Shown: positions 27,329 to 36,829 of the stretch, one piece after another
Layout: each line of letters opens with the position of its first letter
Numbering within the stretch: the stretch's first letter is position 1
DNA from: Undibacterium_A arcticum
GTDB lineage: Bacteria > Pseudomonadota > Gammaproteobacteria > Burkholderiales > Burkholderiaceae_D
Assembly: GCF_042660705.1 (NCBI RefSeq)
Contig: NZ_JBHSUQ010000001.1
Length of the DNA stretch: 64,000 bases
Direction: 5' to 3' (one strand)
Position numbers and translations under genes: made by a program
The notes under the pieces: model-generated
The model's database searches: none
What the model was told of the DNA's origin: nothing
The model's input: only the letters and a program-made list of their open reading frames with translations

Positions 27329-28288
27329 TCAGCCGCGGTCGACCAGCTTGCCGTCCACCAGCTCGGCCGCGCCGGCCCTGACCAGTTGTGCCACCACCCA
27401 TTGCGCCAGGTCCGGCATCGAATGGCCGAGATAGCGCCGGTTCGATTCGGCGATCAGGCGGATTCCGGACAGCAGTTGCGGCAGTTCCGTGACGGCGATG
27501 ACCTGGCGCTCCAGCAGCAGGAACTTGAGCAACACCTTGACCGCATTCTGGGCGTTGCGCACCGGGTCCGCCGCCAGGTAGTCGAGACGCGAGCGTGCCC
27601 GCTCGAGTGCCGCCTCGATCCCGGCAAACGGCGCGCCATGGCCCGGAATCACCAGCCGCACGTCGAGCCCTGCAATCAAGTCCAGCGTGGCGCCGGTCTC
27701 GGCGAAACCGGACTCACCCTCCAATTCCGGAAAAATCACGCCGAAGCCGTTTTCCCACAGTGCATCGGCCGAGATCAGGATGCGTTCCTGAGGGCAATAC
27801 AGGATCAGCGAATGCGGATCGTGGCCCGGCGCGCCCAGCACTTGCCAGTCCAACTCGCCCAGCACGATCGCGTCGCCCGATGTGAGCGTGTCGTCGAAAC
27901 CGAAGCGCGGACACTGCTGGCCGGTCGCCGCGAAACTGAGCGCGTCCGGATCCCAGTCCCGCACCTTGGCGGCCTCGGCGGCCGGGATCGTGGTGCGGCA
28001 CCCGTATGCGGCCTGCAGCGCCGCATTGCCGCCGCAATGATCCGAATGCAGATGGGTGTTGATCAGCCGGTCCAGCCGCCGCCCCTGCAAGCCGAGCCGC
28101 ACCAGGGCCAAGGTCTGCGGCGCATGCGACGCATAGCCGCTATCGACCAGCGCGGTCTGTTGGCGGCCGAGAAACAGGATATTGTTGGCGGACAGCCAGC
28201 CGCGCTCCAGTACGCGCATGGTTGGTGGCAAGTGCAGCGACAAATACGGCGCCAGATTCGTCGCAGGAAGATTCGTAAAATCAGCCAT
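27329..28288 (-). CDS. MBL-fold metallo-hydrolase
   Basis: 319 residues from the ATG at 28288 (MADFTNLPATNL). The zinc motif is THLHSDHCGGN; further ligands appear in GAPGHDPHS, ISADALWENGFG and VIPGHGAPF. The C-terminal helical region resembles glyoxalase II-like/LACTB2-like hydrolases. The substrate is unknown. The upstream DUF1289 gene ends 6 nt before this start and probably shares a transcript. A longer open frame exists but lacks similarity upstream of 28288. Confidence 0.88.
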   Translation of the reverse strand: MADFTNLPATNLAPYLSLHLPPTMRVLERGWLSANNILFLGRQQTALVDSGYASHAPQTLALVRLGLQGRRLDRLINTHLHSDHCGGNAALQAAYGCRTTIPAAEAAKVRDWDPDALSFAATGQQCPRFGFDDTLTSGDAIVLGELDWQVLGAPGHDPHSLILYCPQERILISADALWENGFGVIFPELEGESGFAETGATLDLIAGLDVRLVIPGHGAPFAGIEAALERARSRLDYLAADPVRNAQNAVKVLLKFLLLERQVIAVTELPQLLSGIRLIAESNRRYLGHSMPDLAQWVVAQLVRAGAAELVDGKLVDRG

Positions 28289-28293
28289 ACTGG

Positions 28294-28521
28294 TTAGCCA
28301 CCCCGCTTGTTGTCGCCGTAACGGCGCTTGATCTCGCGCCATACTGCCAGTTTTTTGTCTTCTGTCGCGGCGCTCCAGGCAATGATCTCGCCGATGTTGC
28401 GGTAACAACCGATGCACAGACCGCTGTGCGCATCCATCTGGCAGATGTTGACGCAGGGCGAAGGCAAGGGACCCCGATGCGCATCGGGGTCGAACGAGTG
28501 GATCCGGATTTGCTGTGTCAT
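28294..28521 (-). CDS. DUF1289 domain protein
   Basis: 75 residues from the ATG at 28521 (MTQQIRIHSFDPD). The conserved cysteine pattern SPCVNICQMDAHSGLCIGC is typical of DUF1289, a small putative metal-binding domain, followed by the WSAATEDKK helix. It is commonly found next to unrelated oxidoreductases or hydrolases; its role is unknown. It is likely co-transcribed with the MBL hydrolase downstream. Confidence 0.85.
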   Translation of the reverse strand: MTQQIRIHSFDPDAHRGPLPSPCVNICQMDAHSGLCIGCYRNIGEIIAWSAATEDKKLAVWREIKRRYGDNKRGG

Positions 28522-28988
28522 ATTTTCGCTGCCGTATTTAGCTGCGGCACGGTGGCGCGCGGCGGGACCGTGTAACGCCATTCGAACTGGATGCCGGCTT
28601 GCAGGTCTGGGCGCATGTGGTGGGTGTCGGGAAAACCCACATTATGCCGTCTGTTCGGCCGTCCTGTGGCTTGCCGCATCTGCCATTGTCGCGGCAAGCG
28701 CCAGCACCGCGGCCACCCATGTTTCAGAAAAGCATTGACCCTGGTGGTGCAACTTGGTGTAATTCAGTCGGCCCGTCTGCGCCTCATGGGCAGCCCGGCA
28801 GCGTCTGAATGGTGAACCAAATAGGCCGAAACATTAATGCTAGTGATTATGAGAATGCGCGCTGAAAGTTGCAATAAATGTATTATCGCAGCACAAACAT
28901 TGCTAGTGATTGCTAGTGCCCGAAAAGTTTGGGATGGGCACGAATGATACGTTCGGTCGACCTGACTCTGAAATTAACCCGGCTACCC
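28522..28988. other. divergent gene-free region before the S41 peptidase
   Basis: 467 nt with no supported gene. A CTTGCCGC/GCGGCAAG hairpin is at 28670-28698, and GCTAGTG is repeated three times (near 28839, 28901 and 28911). It must hold divergent promoters for the DUF1289 and S41 genes. Confidence 0.5.
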
Positions 28989-30437
28989 ATGAAAAAAATC
29001 ATCTTGTTCAGCGCTGCAGTCCTGTCGCTCGCCAGCTGCGGCGGCGGTGGCTCCGACAGCGCAGTCGTCGCGCCGGTGTCGACCTTGGCGGCCTCCAGCA
29101 CCCTGCAAAATCTGTGTGCGGCGCCGCGCCCCGGCAGCGTCGACACCCAGGGCACGCTGGACAATGAAAAAGCCTATCTGCGCTCATTCACCGATGAAAC
29201 TTATCTCTGGTACAAGGAAGTGCCAACCACCCTCAATCCGGCCGACTATGCGACCCCGGCGGCCTATTTCGACGTGCTGAAAACCGCGGCCAAGACGGCG
29301 TCCGGCCGCCTCAAGGATCAATTCCACTGGTCGGTGACCCAGAAGGAATTCGACCAGCAGACGTCCGGCATCACCGAGGATTATGGAATTCAATGGGCGG
29401 CCCAGGCCAGCGCGCCGCCGCGCAAGTGGATCGTCGCCTCGGTGGTGCCGGCATCGCCGGCGGCGCAGGCTGGCATCAGGCGCGGCGACTTGCTGACGTC
29501 GGTCGATGGCGTCGACTTTGTCAGCGGCAGCGACATTACCACGCTGAACAATGGCTTGTTCCCGTCGGCCATCGCGCCGCATAGCTTCGGGTTCACCAGC
29601 CAGGGCATCGCGGTGACCGCCACGCTGACGCCGGCCACCATCGATCATGTGCCGGTGCAAAACGTCAAGACGGTGGCAACCCCGAGCGGCACGGTGGGCT
29701 ATTTCTCGTTCGACGAACACATTGCGAAATCGGAACCGATGCTGATCGATGCGATCAACCAGCTAAAGGCAGCCAATGTCACGGACCTGGTGCTGGACCT
29801 GCGCTACAACGGCGGCGGCCTGCTGTATATCGCCAGCCAGCTGTCCTACATGATCGCCGGGCCCACCACCACCAGCGGCAAGACCTTCGAGAAGCTGATG
29901 TACAACGACAAGCTGAGCAGCAAGAACGAGATCTATCCGTTCTACACCATCACGTCCGGTTATGCCGGTCCGAGCGGTGTCGCACTGCCCACCCTCGGCT
30001 TGAAAAAAGTGACGATCCTGGCCAGCTATGGCACCGCCTCGGCCAGCGAATCGATCATCAACAGCCTGCGCGGGGTCGATGTCAACGTCACCCTGATCGG
30101 TGACGCGACGCGCGGCAAGCCGTATGGCTTCGTGCCGCAGCCCAACTGCGGTTACGTGTACTACGCGATCCAGTTTGCCGGCGTCAATGACAAGGGCTAC
30201 GGCGATTATGCCGACGGCTTCCTGCCGACCTGTTCGATGCCCGATGACTTTACCCACCAGCTCGGTGACCCGGCGGAAAACCGTTTTGCGGCGGCACTCA
30301 GCTACCGCACAAGCGGTGTCTGCCCGCCGGTTCCAACGGCTGTCGCCAGCCTGAACGGCGGCGGCCTGAACCTGAACTATCAGCTGGTGCGCTCACAGTT
30401 GAAGGAAATGCGCACCCTGAAGAAGCCGCAGCCATGA
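28989..30437 (+). CDS. S41 family peptidase, probable lipoprotein
   Basis: 482 residues from the ATG at 28989. The lipoprotein signal MKKIILFSAAVLSLASC has Cys 17 followed by a Gly-rich stretch. A PDZ-like domain (VVPASPAAQAGIRRGDLL) precedes a tail-specific protease domain with the Ser in SYGTASASESI and the Lys in DATRGKPYG, forming the Ser-Lys dyad. Location is the envelope. Its ATGA overlaps the following lipoprotein gene, so the two are coupled. Confidence 0.9.
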   Translation: MKKIILFSAAVLSLASCGGGGSDSAVVAPVSTLAASSTLQNLCAAPRPGSVDTQGTLDNEKAYLRSFTDETYLWYKEVPTTLNPADYATPAAYFDVLKTAAKTASGRLKDQFHWSVTQKEFDQQTSGITEDYGIQWAAQASAPPRKWIVASVVPASPAAQAGIRRGDLLTSVDGVDFVSGSDITTLNNGLFPSAIAPHSFGFTSQGIAVTATLTPATIDHVPVQNVKTVATPSGTVGYFSFDEHIAKSEPMLIDAINQLKAANVTDLVLDLRYNGGGLLYIASQLSYMIAGPTTTSGKTFEKLMYNDKLSSKNEIYPFYTITSGYAGPSGVALPTLGLKKVTILASYGTASASESIINSLRGVDVNVTLIGDATRGKPYGFVPQPNCGYVYYAIQFAGVNDKGYGDYADGFLPTCSMPDDFTHQLGDPAENRFAAALSYRTSGVCPPVPTAVASLNGGGLNLNYQLVRSQLKEMRTLKKPQP

Positions 30438-30832
30438 ATCACCGGCTGACGTGCTGTGCCGGCCGGTTCGGCTTATGCGGCCTGTTACCGGCGCTGCTGC
30501 TCGGTGCTTGCCAGGCAGTGGCAGTGACGCCTGAAAAGGATGCGCTGTTGCTCAATCCCGGCATCGAAGCGCAGCAAGAATTGCGCGCTACCGTGGCCCG
30601 CCTGATCAATCACGAGTCGGTCAAATTGTCCGACAAGGACTTGACCGAGAGCAGTTATCTCGCGGTCGAACGGGTGCGGCTGCGCGACAAGAACGGGGAA
30701 CTGATGCAGGGACGCGAGACCGAGAAACCGCACACCTTCCACTTGGTCAAGCAAGGCGATGCCTGCTGGCTGGTGTATGTCAATACCGGGCAGCGCAGCG
30801 TCCTGTCCAAGGCGCAGTGCCGCGAAAAATAG
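30434..30832 (+). CDS. hypothetical lipoprotein
   Basis: 132 residues. The N-terminal hydrophobic segment ends LLLGAC (lipobox), so it is probably membrane-anchored. I do not recognise the family. The mature part has predicted mixed structure and ends in VYVNTGQRSVLSKAQCREK with a second Cys near the end. The start overlaps the S41 stop by 4 nt (ATGA), so it may be an accessory to that protease. A terminator follows. Confidence 0.75.
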   Translation: MNHRLTCCAGRFGLCGLLPALLLGACQAVAVTPEKDALLLNPGIEAQQELRATVARLINHESVKLSDKDLTESSYLAVERVRLRDKNGELMQGRETEKPHTFHLVKQGDACWLVYVNTGQRSVLSKAQCREK

Positions 30833-30847
30833 CCCTCGGCGATCATG

Positions 30848-30884
30848 AACACCCCCGCCTTGCGCGAGTCGGGGGTGTTTTTTT
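30848..30884 (+). terminator. rho-independent terminator
   Basis: The stem AACACCCCCG / CGGGGGTGTT around a 12-nt loop is followed by a T run. It ends the S41-lipoprotein unit. Confidence 0.9.
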
Positions 30885-30960
30885 ATCCGGACTGAGAGTG
30901 AATTTGCGGCAGATTGGTGGACGCCGCACTGCCGCCCGCGCCTGCTGGCAAACGCTCGAA

Positions 30961-31449
30961 TCAGCGCAGCGCCACGTCCGCCACCGGTGCGCCGGTCATC
31001 GCCAGCAGTTGCGCCGGGGTCAGATTGAATACTGCGTGCGGATGGCCGGCCGCGGCCCACAGATTGCCCAGCTTTAACAAATCGGCATCGACCAGCATGA
31101 TCGTTTTTTCAAGATGTCCGATCGGGCACACGCCGCCGATCGTGTAACCGATACGCTGCTTGACGAACCGGGCGTCGGCCCGGCCGACCGGTCCGACGAT
31201 GGCCGCGACCTTCTGTTCGTCGACCCGGTTGACGCCGCTGGCGATCACCATCACCGCAGCGTCATCGGCCAGGCGCCGGAACACGATCGATTTGGCGATC
31301 TGCGCGACGTCGCAACCGAGACCGGCGGCGGCCGCCGCCGAGGTCTTGCCGGTTTCCGCCAGCAGCACTATCGGCTGGTCGTGGCCGAGCGCGGCCAGCA
31401 AGCCGGCCACCCGTTGCGCGCTGTCGGGCAGCTTTGGTGCCGACCGCAA
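30961..31449 (-). CDS. YbaK/EbsC family aminoacyl-tRNA deacylase
   Basis: 162 residues. The single editing domain resembles YbaK/ProX, with AKSIVFRRLADDAAVMVI and the glycine-rich YTIGGVCPIGH segment near the C-terminus. Such proteins hydrolyse mischarged tRNAs (Cys- or Ala-tRNAPro). It begins one base after the HMG-CoA lyase stop, so it is the last gene of the leucine-degradation run and co-transcribed with it. Confidence 0.88.
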   Translation of the reverse strand: MRSAPKLPDSAQRVAGLLAALGHDQPIVLLAETGKTSAAAAAGLGCDVAQIAKSIVFRRLADDAAVMVIASGVNRVDEQKVAAIVGPVGRADARFVKQRIGYTIGGVCPIGHLEKTIMLVDADLLKLGNLWAAAGHPHAVFNLTPAQLLAMTGAPVADVALR

Positions 31450-32364
31450 TCAGGCCGCCCGCTTCGCGACGATCGCATTGCCGGCGCGGCTAACCGCCTT
31501 GCGCCCCAGATGCTGCGAGATGAACTGGCCGGCATCGACCACCGCGTTCAGGTCGATGCCGGTTTCGATGCCCAGACCCTGCATCAAAAACAGCACGTCC
31601 TCGGTGGCGACGTTACCGGTCGCGCCCTTCGCATACGGGCAGCCGCCGAGGCCGGCGACCGACGCATGGAAGATCGCGACGCCGACTTCGAGGCTGGCGT
31701 AGATGTTGCCGATACCCTGGCCGTAAGTGTCGTGGAAATGGCCGGACAGTTGCGCCAGTGGAAATTCCTGCGCGGCGCGCTGCATCACTGTGTGGACCTG
31801 GTGCGGGGTGCCGACGCCGATGGTGTCGGCGATATCGATCTCGTCACAGCCGAGGTCGCGCAGGCGCCGCACCACGTCGGCCACCACATCGGGTGACACT
31901 TGCCCCTGATATGGACAGCCGAACGAGCAGCTGATGCTGCCGCGCAGACGCTTGCGATGCTGCTTGGCCGCTTGCGCCACTTCACGAAAACGCTCGATCG
32001 ATTCGGCGATCGAGCAATTGATGTTTTTTTGCGAGAACGCTTCCGACGCCGAGCCGAAGATCACGACTTCGTCGGCGCCGGCTGCCAGCGCTGCTTCGAA
32101 ACCCTTCATGTTCGGCGTCAGCACCGAATACACCACGCCGGGCTTGCGCGTGATGCCGGCCATGACCTCGGCCGAGGTCGCCATCTGCGGCACCCATTTC
32201 GGCGATACGAAGGAGGCCGCTTCGATGTTGGCGAAACCGGCTTGCGTCAGGCGGTTGACCAGTTCGATCTTGACCTCGGCCGGAATGGTTTCCTTCTCGT
32301 TCTGCAGGCCGTCGCGCGGCCCGACTTCGACGATTTTTACGTGTTTCGGCAACGTGGCGTTCAT
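31450..32364 (-). CDS. mvaB: hydroxymethylglutaryl-CoA lyase
   Basis: 304 residues from the ATG at 32364; an in-frame ATG at 32388 is possible. It cleaves HMG-CoA to acetoacetate and acetyl-CoA, the last dedicated step of leucine breakdown (LiuE role). Hallmarks are VGPRDGLQNEK at the N-terminus, SGHFHDTYG (metal-binding His), and GLGGCPYAKGATGN with the active-site Cys. The start overlaps the ghrA stop region, so translation is probably coupled. Confidence 0.93.
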   Translation of the reverse strand: MNATLPKHVKIVEVGPRDGLQNEKETIPAEVKIELVNRLTQAGFANIEAASFVSPKWVPQMATSAEVMAGITRKPGVVYSVLTPNMKGFEAALAAGADEVVIFGSASEAFSQKNINCSIAESIERFREVAQAAKQHRKRLRGSISCSFGCPYQGQVSPDVVADVVRRLRDLGCDEIDIADTIGVGTPHQVHTVMQRAAQEFPLAQLSGHFHDTYGQGIGNIYASLEVGVAIFHASVAGLGGCPYAKGATGNVATEDVLFLMQGLGIETGIDLNAVVDAGQFISQHLGRKAVSRAGNAIVAKRAA

Positions 32365-32365
32365 C

Positions 32366-33307
32366 TCAATATCCTCGGTTTCGGTCAACCAGACCGGCTA
32401 TCGGTTCACCGCGCTGCAGGGCGCGGATCTTGTCGGCAATCTGCCGGATGCTCTCGTCGCGCAAGGTCAGCGCCGCGACATGCGGCGTCAGGGTGATGCG
32501 CGGCTCCTGCCAGAACGGATGCGTCGGCGGCAGCGGTTCCTTGCGCACCACGTCCAGCGTGGCGCCGGCAATATGACCATTTTGCACCAGCGCCAGCAAA
32601 TCTTCCTCGACCAGATGGGCGCCGCGCGCGACGTTGATCAGGTAGGCCGCGTGCGGCAATTTTTCCAGCGTGCGCCGGTCCAGCAAATTGGTGGTTTCCG
32701 GCGTCAGCGGCAAGGCACAGACCAGCACCCGGCTGTCGCACAGGAATTGGTCGAGTTCGTCGCTGCCGGCATAACTGTGGACGCCGGGCACGACCTTGTG
32801 ATTGCGGCTCCAGCCGTTCACCCGGAAGCCGAAGTGCTGCAAGGCCGCCGCCATGCGGCTGCCGAGTACACCCAGACCCAGAATCCCGACCGCGAAATCC
32901 TGCTTGTCGTATGGCGGCAGAAAGCGCCATTGGCCGTCGCGCGCCTGCAGCTCGTACTGATCGAAACGACGGAAATAGCGCAGCACCGCATGACTGACAT
33001 ATTCGGCCATCTGCAGTGCCATGCCGGCATCTTCGAGACGCACGATTGGCACGCTGGCGGGCAAGGCCGCACCCAGCTGCAGCACCCCATCGACGCCGGC
33101 GCCGAGGTTGAACACTGCCTTCAGGTCGCTGCGCCCTTGCAGCAGCGCCGCCGGCGGCTTCCACAACACCGCGTAATCGGCCGGTATCGGGGTGGCATCG
33201 TCCTCGCGCCAGACCTGCAACTGTGCTTCGGGAAGGGCGCGGGCGAAACCCTCGATCCAGGGTTCCGGCTTGCCGTCGGGGCTGTAGAACAGGATGTTCA
33301 GTGGCAT
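32366..33307 (-). CDS. ghrA: glyoxylate/hydroxypyruvate reductase A
   Basis: 313 residues from the ATG at 33307 (MPLNILFYSPDGKPEP). D-isomer-specific 2-hydroxyacid dehydrogenase of the GhrA type, with NAD(P)-binding VGILGLGVLGSR, LINVARGAHLVEEDL carrying the substrate-binding Arg, and a C-terminal TPHVAALT His. It lies between the carboxylase subunit gene and HMG-CoA lyase, a common guest position in this type of cluster. A metabolic link to leucine breakdown is not obvious. Confidence 0.88.
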   Translation of the reverse strand: MPLNILFYSPDGKPEPWIEGFARALPEAQLQVWREDDATPIPADYAVLWKPPAALLQGRSDLKAVFNLGAGVDGVLQLGAALPASVPIVRLEDAGMALQMAEYVSHAVLRYFRRFDQYELQARDGQWRFLPPYDKQDFAVGILGLGVLGSRMAAALQHFGFRVNGWSRNHKVVPGVHSYAGSDELDQFLCDSRVLVCALPLTPETTNLLDRRTLEKLPHAAYLINVARGAHLVEEDLLALVQNGHIAGATLDVVRKEPLPPTHPFWQEPRITLTPHVAALTLRDESIRQIADKIRALQRGEPIAGLVDRNRGY

Positions 33308-33618
33308 GGCTTGTCTCTCAAAATATGCCGGCTTGGTTGCCAAGCGTATGGCAATACTGATGAATTCACAAACTGCCCGGTCAGTCCCTTCCCCTTTTTA
33401 GGGGGAAGGTTAGGATGGGGGTGAGTTGTTCGCTCAATAGCCGACCGTGTGTCCGACCGTACTACCCCACGTCCAGTCGTATCCGCTTGCGAGCGGATAC
33501 CGCTACGCAGGCAGGAGGCACGCCTCCTGAATTCCCTGCTTCGCCCCTAACCCCCTCAAGAGGGAGCGAGTTAAGCCCCGGATCGATTGACGCATTGGGC
33601 ATGTGCCCCATCAAAAAA
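33308..33618. other. gene-free stretch between liuD and ghrA
   Basis: 311 nt, mostly the repeat at 33386-33572. No gene is supported. Confidence 0.6.
33386..33572. repeat. REP/BIME-type repeat, copy 4, with inserted module
   Basis: It begins CCTTCCCCTTTTTAGGGGGAAGG and carries TTAGGATGGGGGTGAG. A near-perfect 22-bp palindrome (33479-33500, TTGCGAG core) and GGAGGCACGCCTCC follow. The inner module is the reverse of that in copy 3. Confidence 0.7.
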
Positions 33619-35640
33619 TCAAGCCGCCTTGAACGCCAGCAACGGCGCGCCATCGGCGACTTGATCGCCGACCGCGTACAGAATATCTTCGACCACGCCG
33701 TCGCGGGGCGCCGCGATCGTGTGTTCCATCTTCATCGCTTCCATGATCACCAGCGGGTCGCCTTTCTTGACTTCCTGCGCCTTGGCCACCAGCACCGCGA
33801 CCACCTTGCCCGGCATCGGCGCGGTCAGGCGCCCGCCTTCGGCCTCGACTTCGCCGGCATGCGCCATCGGGTCGTTGTACTTCAGCACCACATGCTGGCC
33901 GCCGCTGAACACGTGCAGCGCGTCGCCATCGCGTTTGACCGTACCGCGCACCATGTGGTCACCCAGCTTGATGCCGAGGTCGACACCATGCCGCTCGACC
34001 AGTTGCGCAGTCGCCTGCTGGTCGCCGACAGCGATGCGCCAGCCATCGGTCAGGTAAGCGACCGTCACTGCGTAACTATTGACTTCATCGGCAAATCCGA
34101 GCTGACGATGCAGCGTGCTGTTCATGCGCCAGCCATAGGCGCCCAGCCACGGGTCGCCGGCATGGCCGTGGTTCGGGTTCAACGCCGCCTGTTCGGAGCG
34201 GATCAGCGCGACCGCCGCCAGCGCCAGCTGCGGCAAGCTGGCCAGCGCCGCGGGCGGGAACAGGCTGTCCTGATTGCGTTCGATCAGGCCGGTATCGAGC
34301 GCGGCGCTGGAAAACGCCTGGCTTTCGATCAGGCGCTTCAGGAACGCGATATTGCTGGCCACCCCGACGATCTGGTATTCGGACAGCGCCTGCGCCATCC
34401 GTGCCAGCGCTTCCTGACGGTCCTTGCCCCAGACGATCAGCTTGGCGATCATCGGGTCGTAGAACGGCGAAATGGTGTCGCCCTCACGCACGCCGCTGTC
34501 GATGCGCACCGCGGCCGGCGCCGCCGCGCCACCACCGAGTTCAAACGAGACTGCCTGTGGCGCGCGGTTGTGGTGCAGCGTGCCGATCGCCGGCAGAAAG
34601 CCTTTTTCCGGGTTTTCGGCATAGACTCGGGCTTCGATCGCGTGGCCGTGGATCCGCAGTTCGGCCTGCGATTGTGGCAACGGCTCGCCGGCGGCGACCC
34701 GCAACTGCCATTCGACCAGGTCGGTGCCGGTGATCATTTCGGTGACCGGATGCTCGACCTGCAAGCGGGTGTTCATTTCCATGAAGTAGAACGAGCCGTC
34801 CTGATTGGCGATGAATTCCACCGTGCCGGCGCCGACATAGCCGACCGCCTTGGCGGCAGCCACCGCGGCCGCGCCCATCGCGGCGCGGCGCTCGGCGGTC
34901 ATGCCGGGCGCCGGCGCTTCTTCCAGCACTTTCTGATGGCGGCGCTGCACCGAGCAATCGCGCTCGAACAGGTAGACGCAGTTGCCGCGGCTGTCGGCGA
35001 ACACCTGGATCTCGATGTGACGCGGCCGGCTCAGATATTTTTCGGCCAGTACCTTGTCGTCGCCGAACGAGCTGATCGCCTCGCGCTTGCAGGATGCCAA
35101 CGCGGCCTTGAAATCGATCGATTTCTCGATCACGCGCATGCCTTTGCCGCCACCGCCGGCGCTGGCTTTCAACAGCACCGGATAACCGATCTTGTCGGCC
35201 TGCGTTTGCAGGAAATCGGCGTCCTGATTGTCGCCGTGATAGCCCGGCACCAGCGGCACCCTGGCTTTGTCCATCAAGGATTTGGCCGCCGACTTGGAAC
35301 CCATCGCCCGGATCGCCGAGGCCGGCGGCCCGATGAACACCAGGCCTGCCTTGGCGCAAGCGTCGGCAAAATCGGAATTCTCGGACAGGAAGCCGTAGCC
35401 CGGATGGATCGCCTGCGCGCCAGTCGCCAGCGCGACTTCGATGATCTTGTCGCCACGCAGATAACTTTCCTTGGCCGGCGCCGGACCGATCAGCACCGCC
35501 TCGTCGCACACCGCGACGTGCTTGGCGTTGGCATCGGCTTCCGAATACACGGCCACCGTCTTGACACCCATCTTGCGCGCAGTTGCGGCGACACGGCAGG
35601 CGATTTCGCCGCGGTTGGCGATCAGGATCTTGGCAAACAT
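33619..35640 (-). CDS. liuD: methylcrotonyl-CoA carboxylase, biotin carboxylase/carrier subunit
   Basis: 673 residues from the ATG at 35640. Domains are biotin carboxylase (residues 1-450, with KILIANRGEIACR, the glycine-rich ATP loop SAGGGGKGMR and EMNTRLQVEHPVTE), a linker (BT) domain, and a C-terminal biotin carrier domain with the biotinylation motif EAMKMEH. With LiuB it carboxylates 3-methylcrotonyl-CoA in leucine degradation. The partner subunit LiuB is encoded about 6 kb upstream on the same strand; the four bio genes lie between them. Confidence 0.93.
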   Translation of the reverse strand: MFAKILIANRGEIACRVAATARKMGVKTVAVYSEADANAKHVAVCDEAVLIGPAPAKESYLRGDKIIEVALATGAQAIHPGYGFLSENSDFADACAKAGLVFIGPPASAIRAMGSKSAAKSLMDKARVPLVPGYHGDNQDADFLQTQADKIGYPVLLKASAGGGGKGMRVIEKSIDFKAALASCKREAISSFGDDKVLAEKYLSRPRHIEIQVFADSRGNCVYLFERDCSVQRRHQKVLEEAPAPGMTAERRAAMGAAAVAAAKAVGYVGAGTVEFIANQDGSFYFMEMNTRLQVEHPVTEMITGTDLVEWQLRVAAGEPLPQSQAELRIHGHAIEARVYAENPEKGFLPAIGTLHHNRAPQAVSFELGGGAAAPAAVRIDSGVREGDTISPFYDPMIAKLIVWGKDRQEALARMAQALSEYQIVGVASNIAFLKRLIESQAFSSAALDTGLIERNQDSLFPPAALASLPQLALAAVALIRSEQAALNPNHGHAGDPWLGAYGWRMNSTLHRQLGFADEVNSYAVTVAYLTDGWRIAVGDQQATAQLVERHGVDLGIKLGDHMVRGTVKRDGDALHVFSGGQHVVLKYNDPMAHAGEVEAEGGRLTAPMPGKVVAVLVAKAQEVKKGDPLVIMEAMKMEHTIAAPRDGVVEDILYAVGDQVADGAPLLAFKAA

Positions 35641-35758
35641 GGCATCTCTTTCACTTGTCGAATCGAACTCTCGAATACAGTCCCTTGCACACAGGACACA
35701 CTCTGCCGCGTCATGCCGGCGCAAGCCGGAACGCGCTCAGGCAAGCAACTGGCGCGAC

Positions 35759-36799
35759 TTATTTGCAGCCACCGGCTTCCACCACGCCGCGCGTTTTCAA
35801 ACCCAGTTTCGCCAGCAACGCCCGATCGTCTTCCGCATCCGGGTTGCCGGTCGTCAGCAGCTTGTCGCCATAAAAAATAGAATTGGCGCCGGCCATGAAG
35901 CACATCGCCTGCACCGCCTCGCCCATCTGACGCCGCCCCGCCGACAGCCGCACGCGCGCCTTCGGCATCGTGATGCGCGCGACCGCGATGGTGCGCACGA
36001 ATTCGAGCGGGTCGAGCGGGTCGAGGCCGTGCAGCGGCGTGCCTTCGACCTGCACCAGATGGTTGACCGGCACCGATTCCGGATACGGGTTCAGGTTGGC
36101 CAGTTGCGCGATCAGGCCGGCGCGCTGGCGGCGCGATTCGCCCATGCCGACGATGCCGCCGCAGCAGACCTTCAGGCCGGCGGTGCGCACATGGCCGAGC
36201 GTGTCGAGCCGGTCCTGGTAGTCGCGGGTCGAGATCACGTTGCTGTAGAACTCGGGCGCGGTATCGAGGTTGTGGTTGTAGTAATCGAGGCCGGCATCCT
36301 TCAGGCGCTGCGCCTGCTCCTCCTTCAGCATGCCGAGCGTGGCGCAGGTTTCCAGCCCCATCGCCTTGACTTCGCGCACCATGGTTTCGACTTTTTCCAT
36401 GTCGCGATCCTTCGGTGAGCGCCACGCCGCGCCCATGCAGAAGCGGGTCGCGCCGTTATCCTTGGCGGCGCGCGCGGCAACCATGACTTCGGTGATATCG
36501 AGCATCTTCTTGGCTTCGACGCCGGTGTCGTAGCGCGCGGCCTGCGGGCAGTAACCGCAATCCTCTTCGCAGCCGCCGGTCTTGATCGACAGCAAGGTCG
36601 CCAGTTCCACATCGGCCTGCGGGAACTGCGCGCGGTGTACTTGCTGCGCCTGGAACATCAGATCGTTGAACGGCAGATCGAACAGCGCCAGCACGTCGTC
36701 GACCGGCCAAGTGGCGGCCTCGATCGGCTTAATCGGCGGCTGAAAATTGAGCGCTTGCGATCCGGTTTGGGCTTCTGCCAGTGTTTCTGTGTGCGACAT
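35759..36799 (-). CDS. bioB: biotin synthase
   Basis: 346 residues. Radical SAM enzyme that inserts sulfur into dethiobiotin. The CxxxCxxC cluster motif is C77-C81-C84 in GGCEEDCGYCPQAARY; YNHNLDTAPEFY and GGIVGMGESRRQRAG are conserved BioB blocks. The N-terminal extension of about 30 residues is usual in this group. It is the last of the four bio genes, 30 nt after bioD. Confidence 0.96.
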   Translation of the reverse strand: MSHTETLAEAQTGSQALNFQPPIKPIEAATWPVDDVLALFDLPFNDLMFQAQQVHRAQFPQADVELATLLSIKTGGCEEDCGYCPQAARYDTGVEAKKMLDITEVMVAARAAKDNGATRFCMGAAWRSPKDRDMEKVETMVREVKAMGLETCATLGMLKEEQAQRLKDAGLDYYNHNLDTAPEFYSNVISTRDYQDRLDTLGHVRTAGLKVCCGGIVGMGESRRQRAGLIAQLANLNPYPESVPVNHLVQVEGTPLHGLDPLDPLEFVRTIAVARITMPKARVRLSAGRRQMGEAVQAMCFMAGANSIFYGDKLLTTGNPDAEDDRALLAKLGLKTRGVVEAGGCK

Positions 36800-36829
36800 G
36801 AACTATTCCTTTTACATCAACAAATAAAA

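Noticed and set aside
33415..35880. 821-codon rightward open frame opposite liuD
   Set aside because: Antisense to an intact biotin carboxylase gene; composition is that of mirrored high-GC coding sequence.
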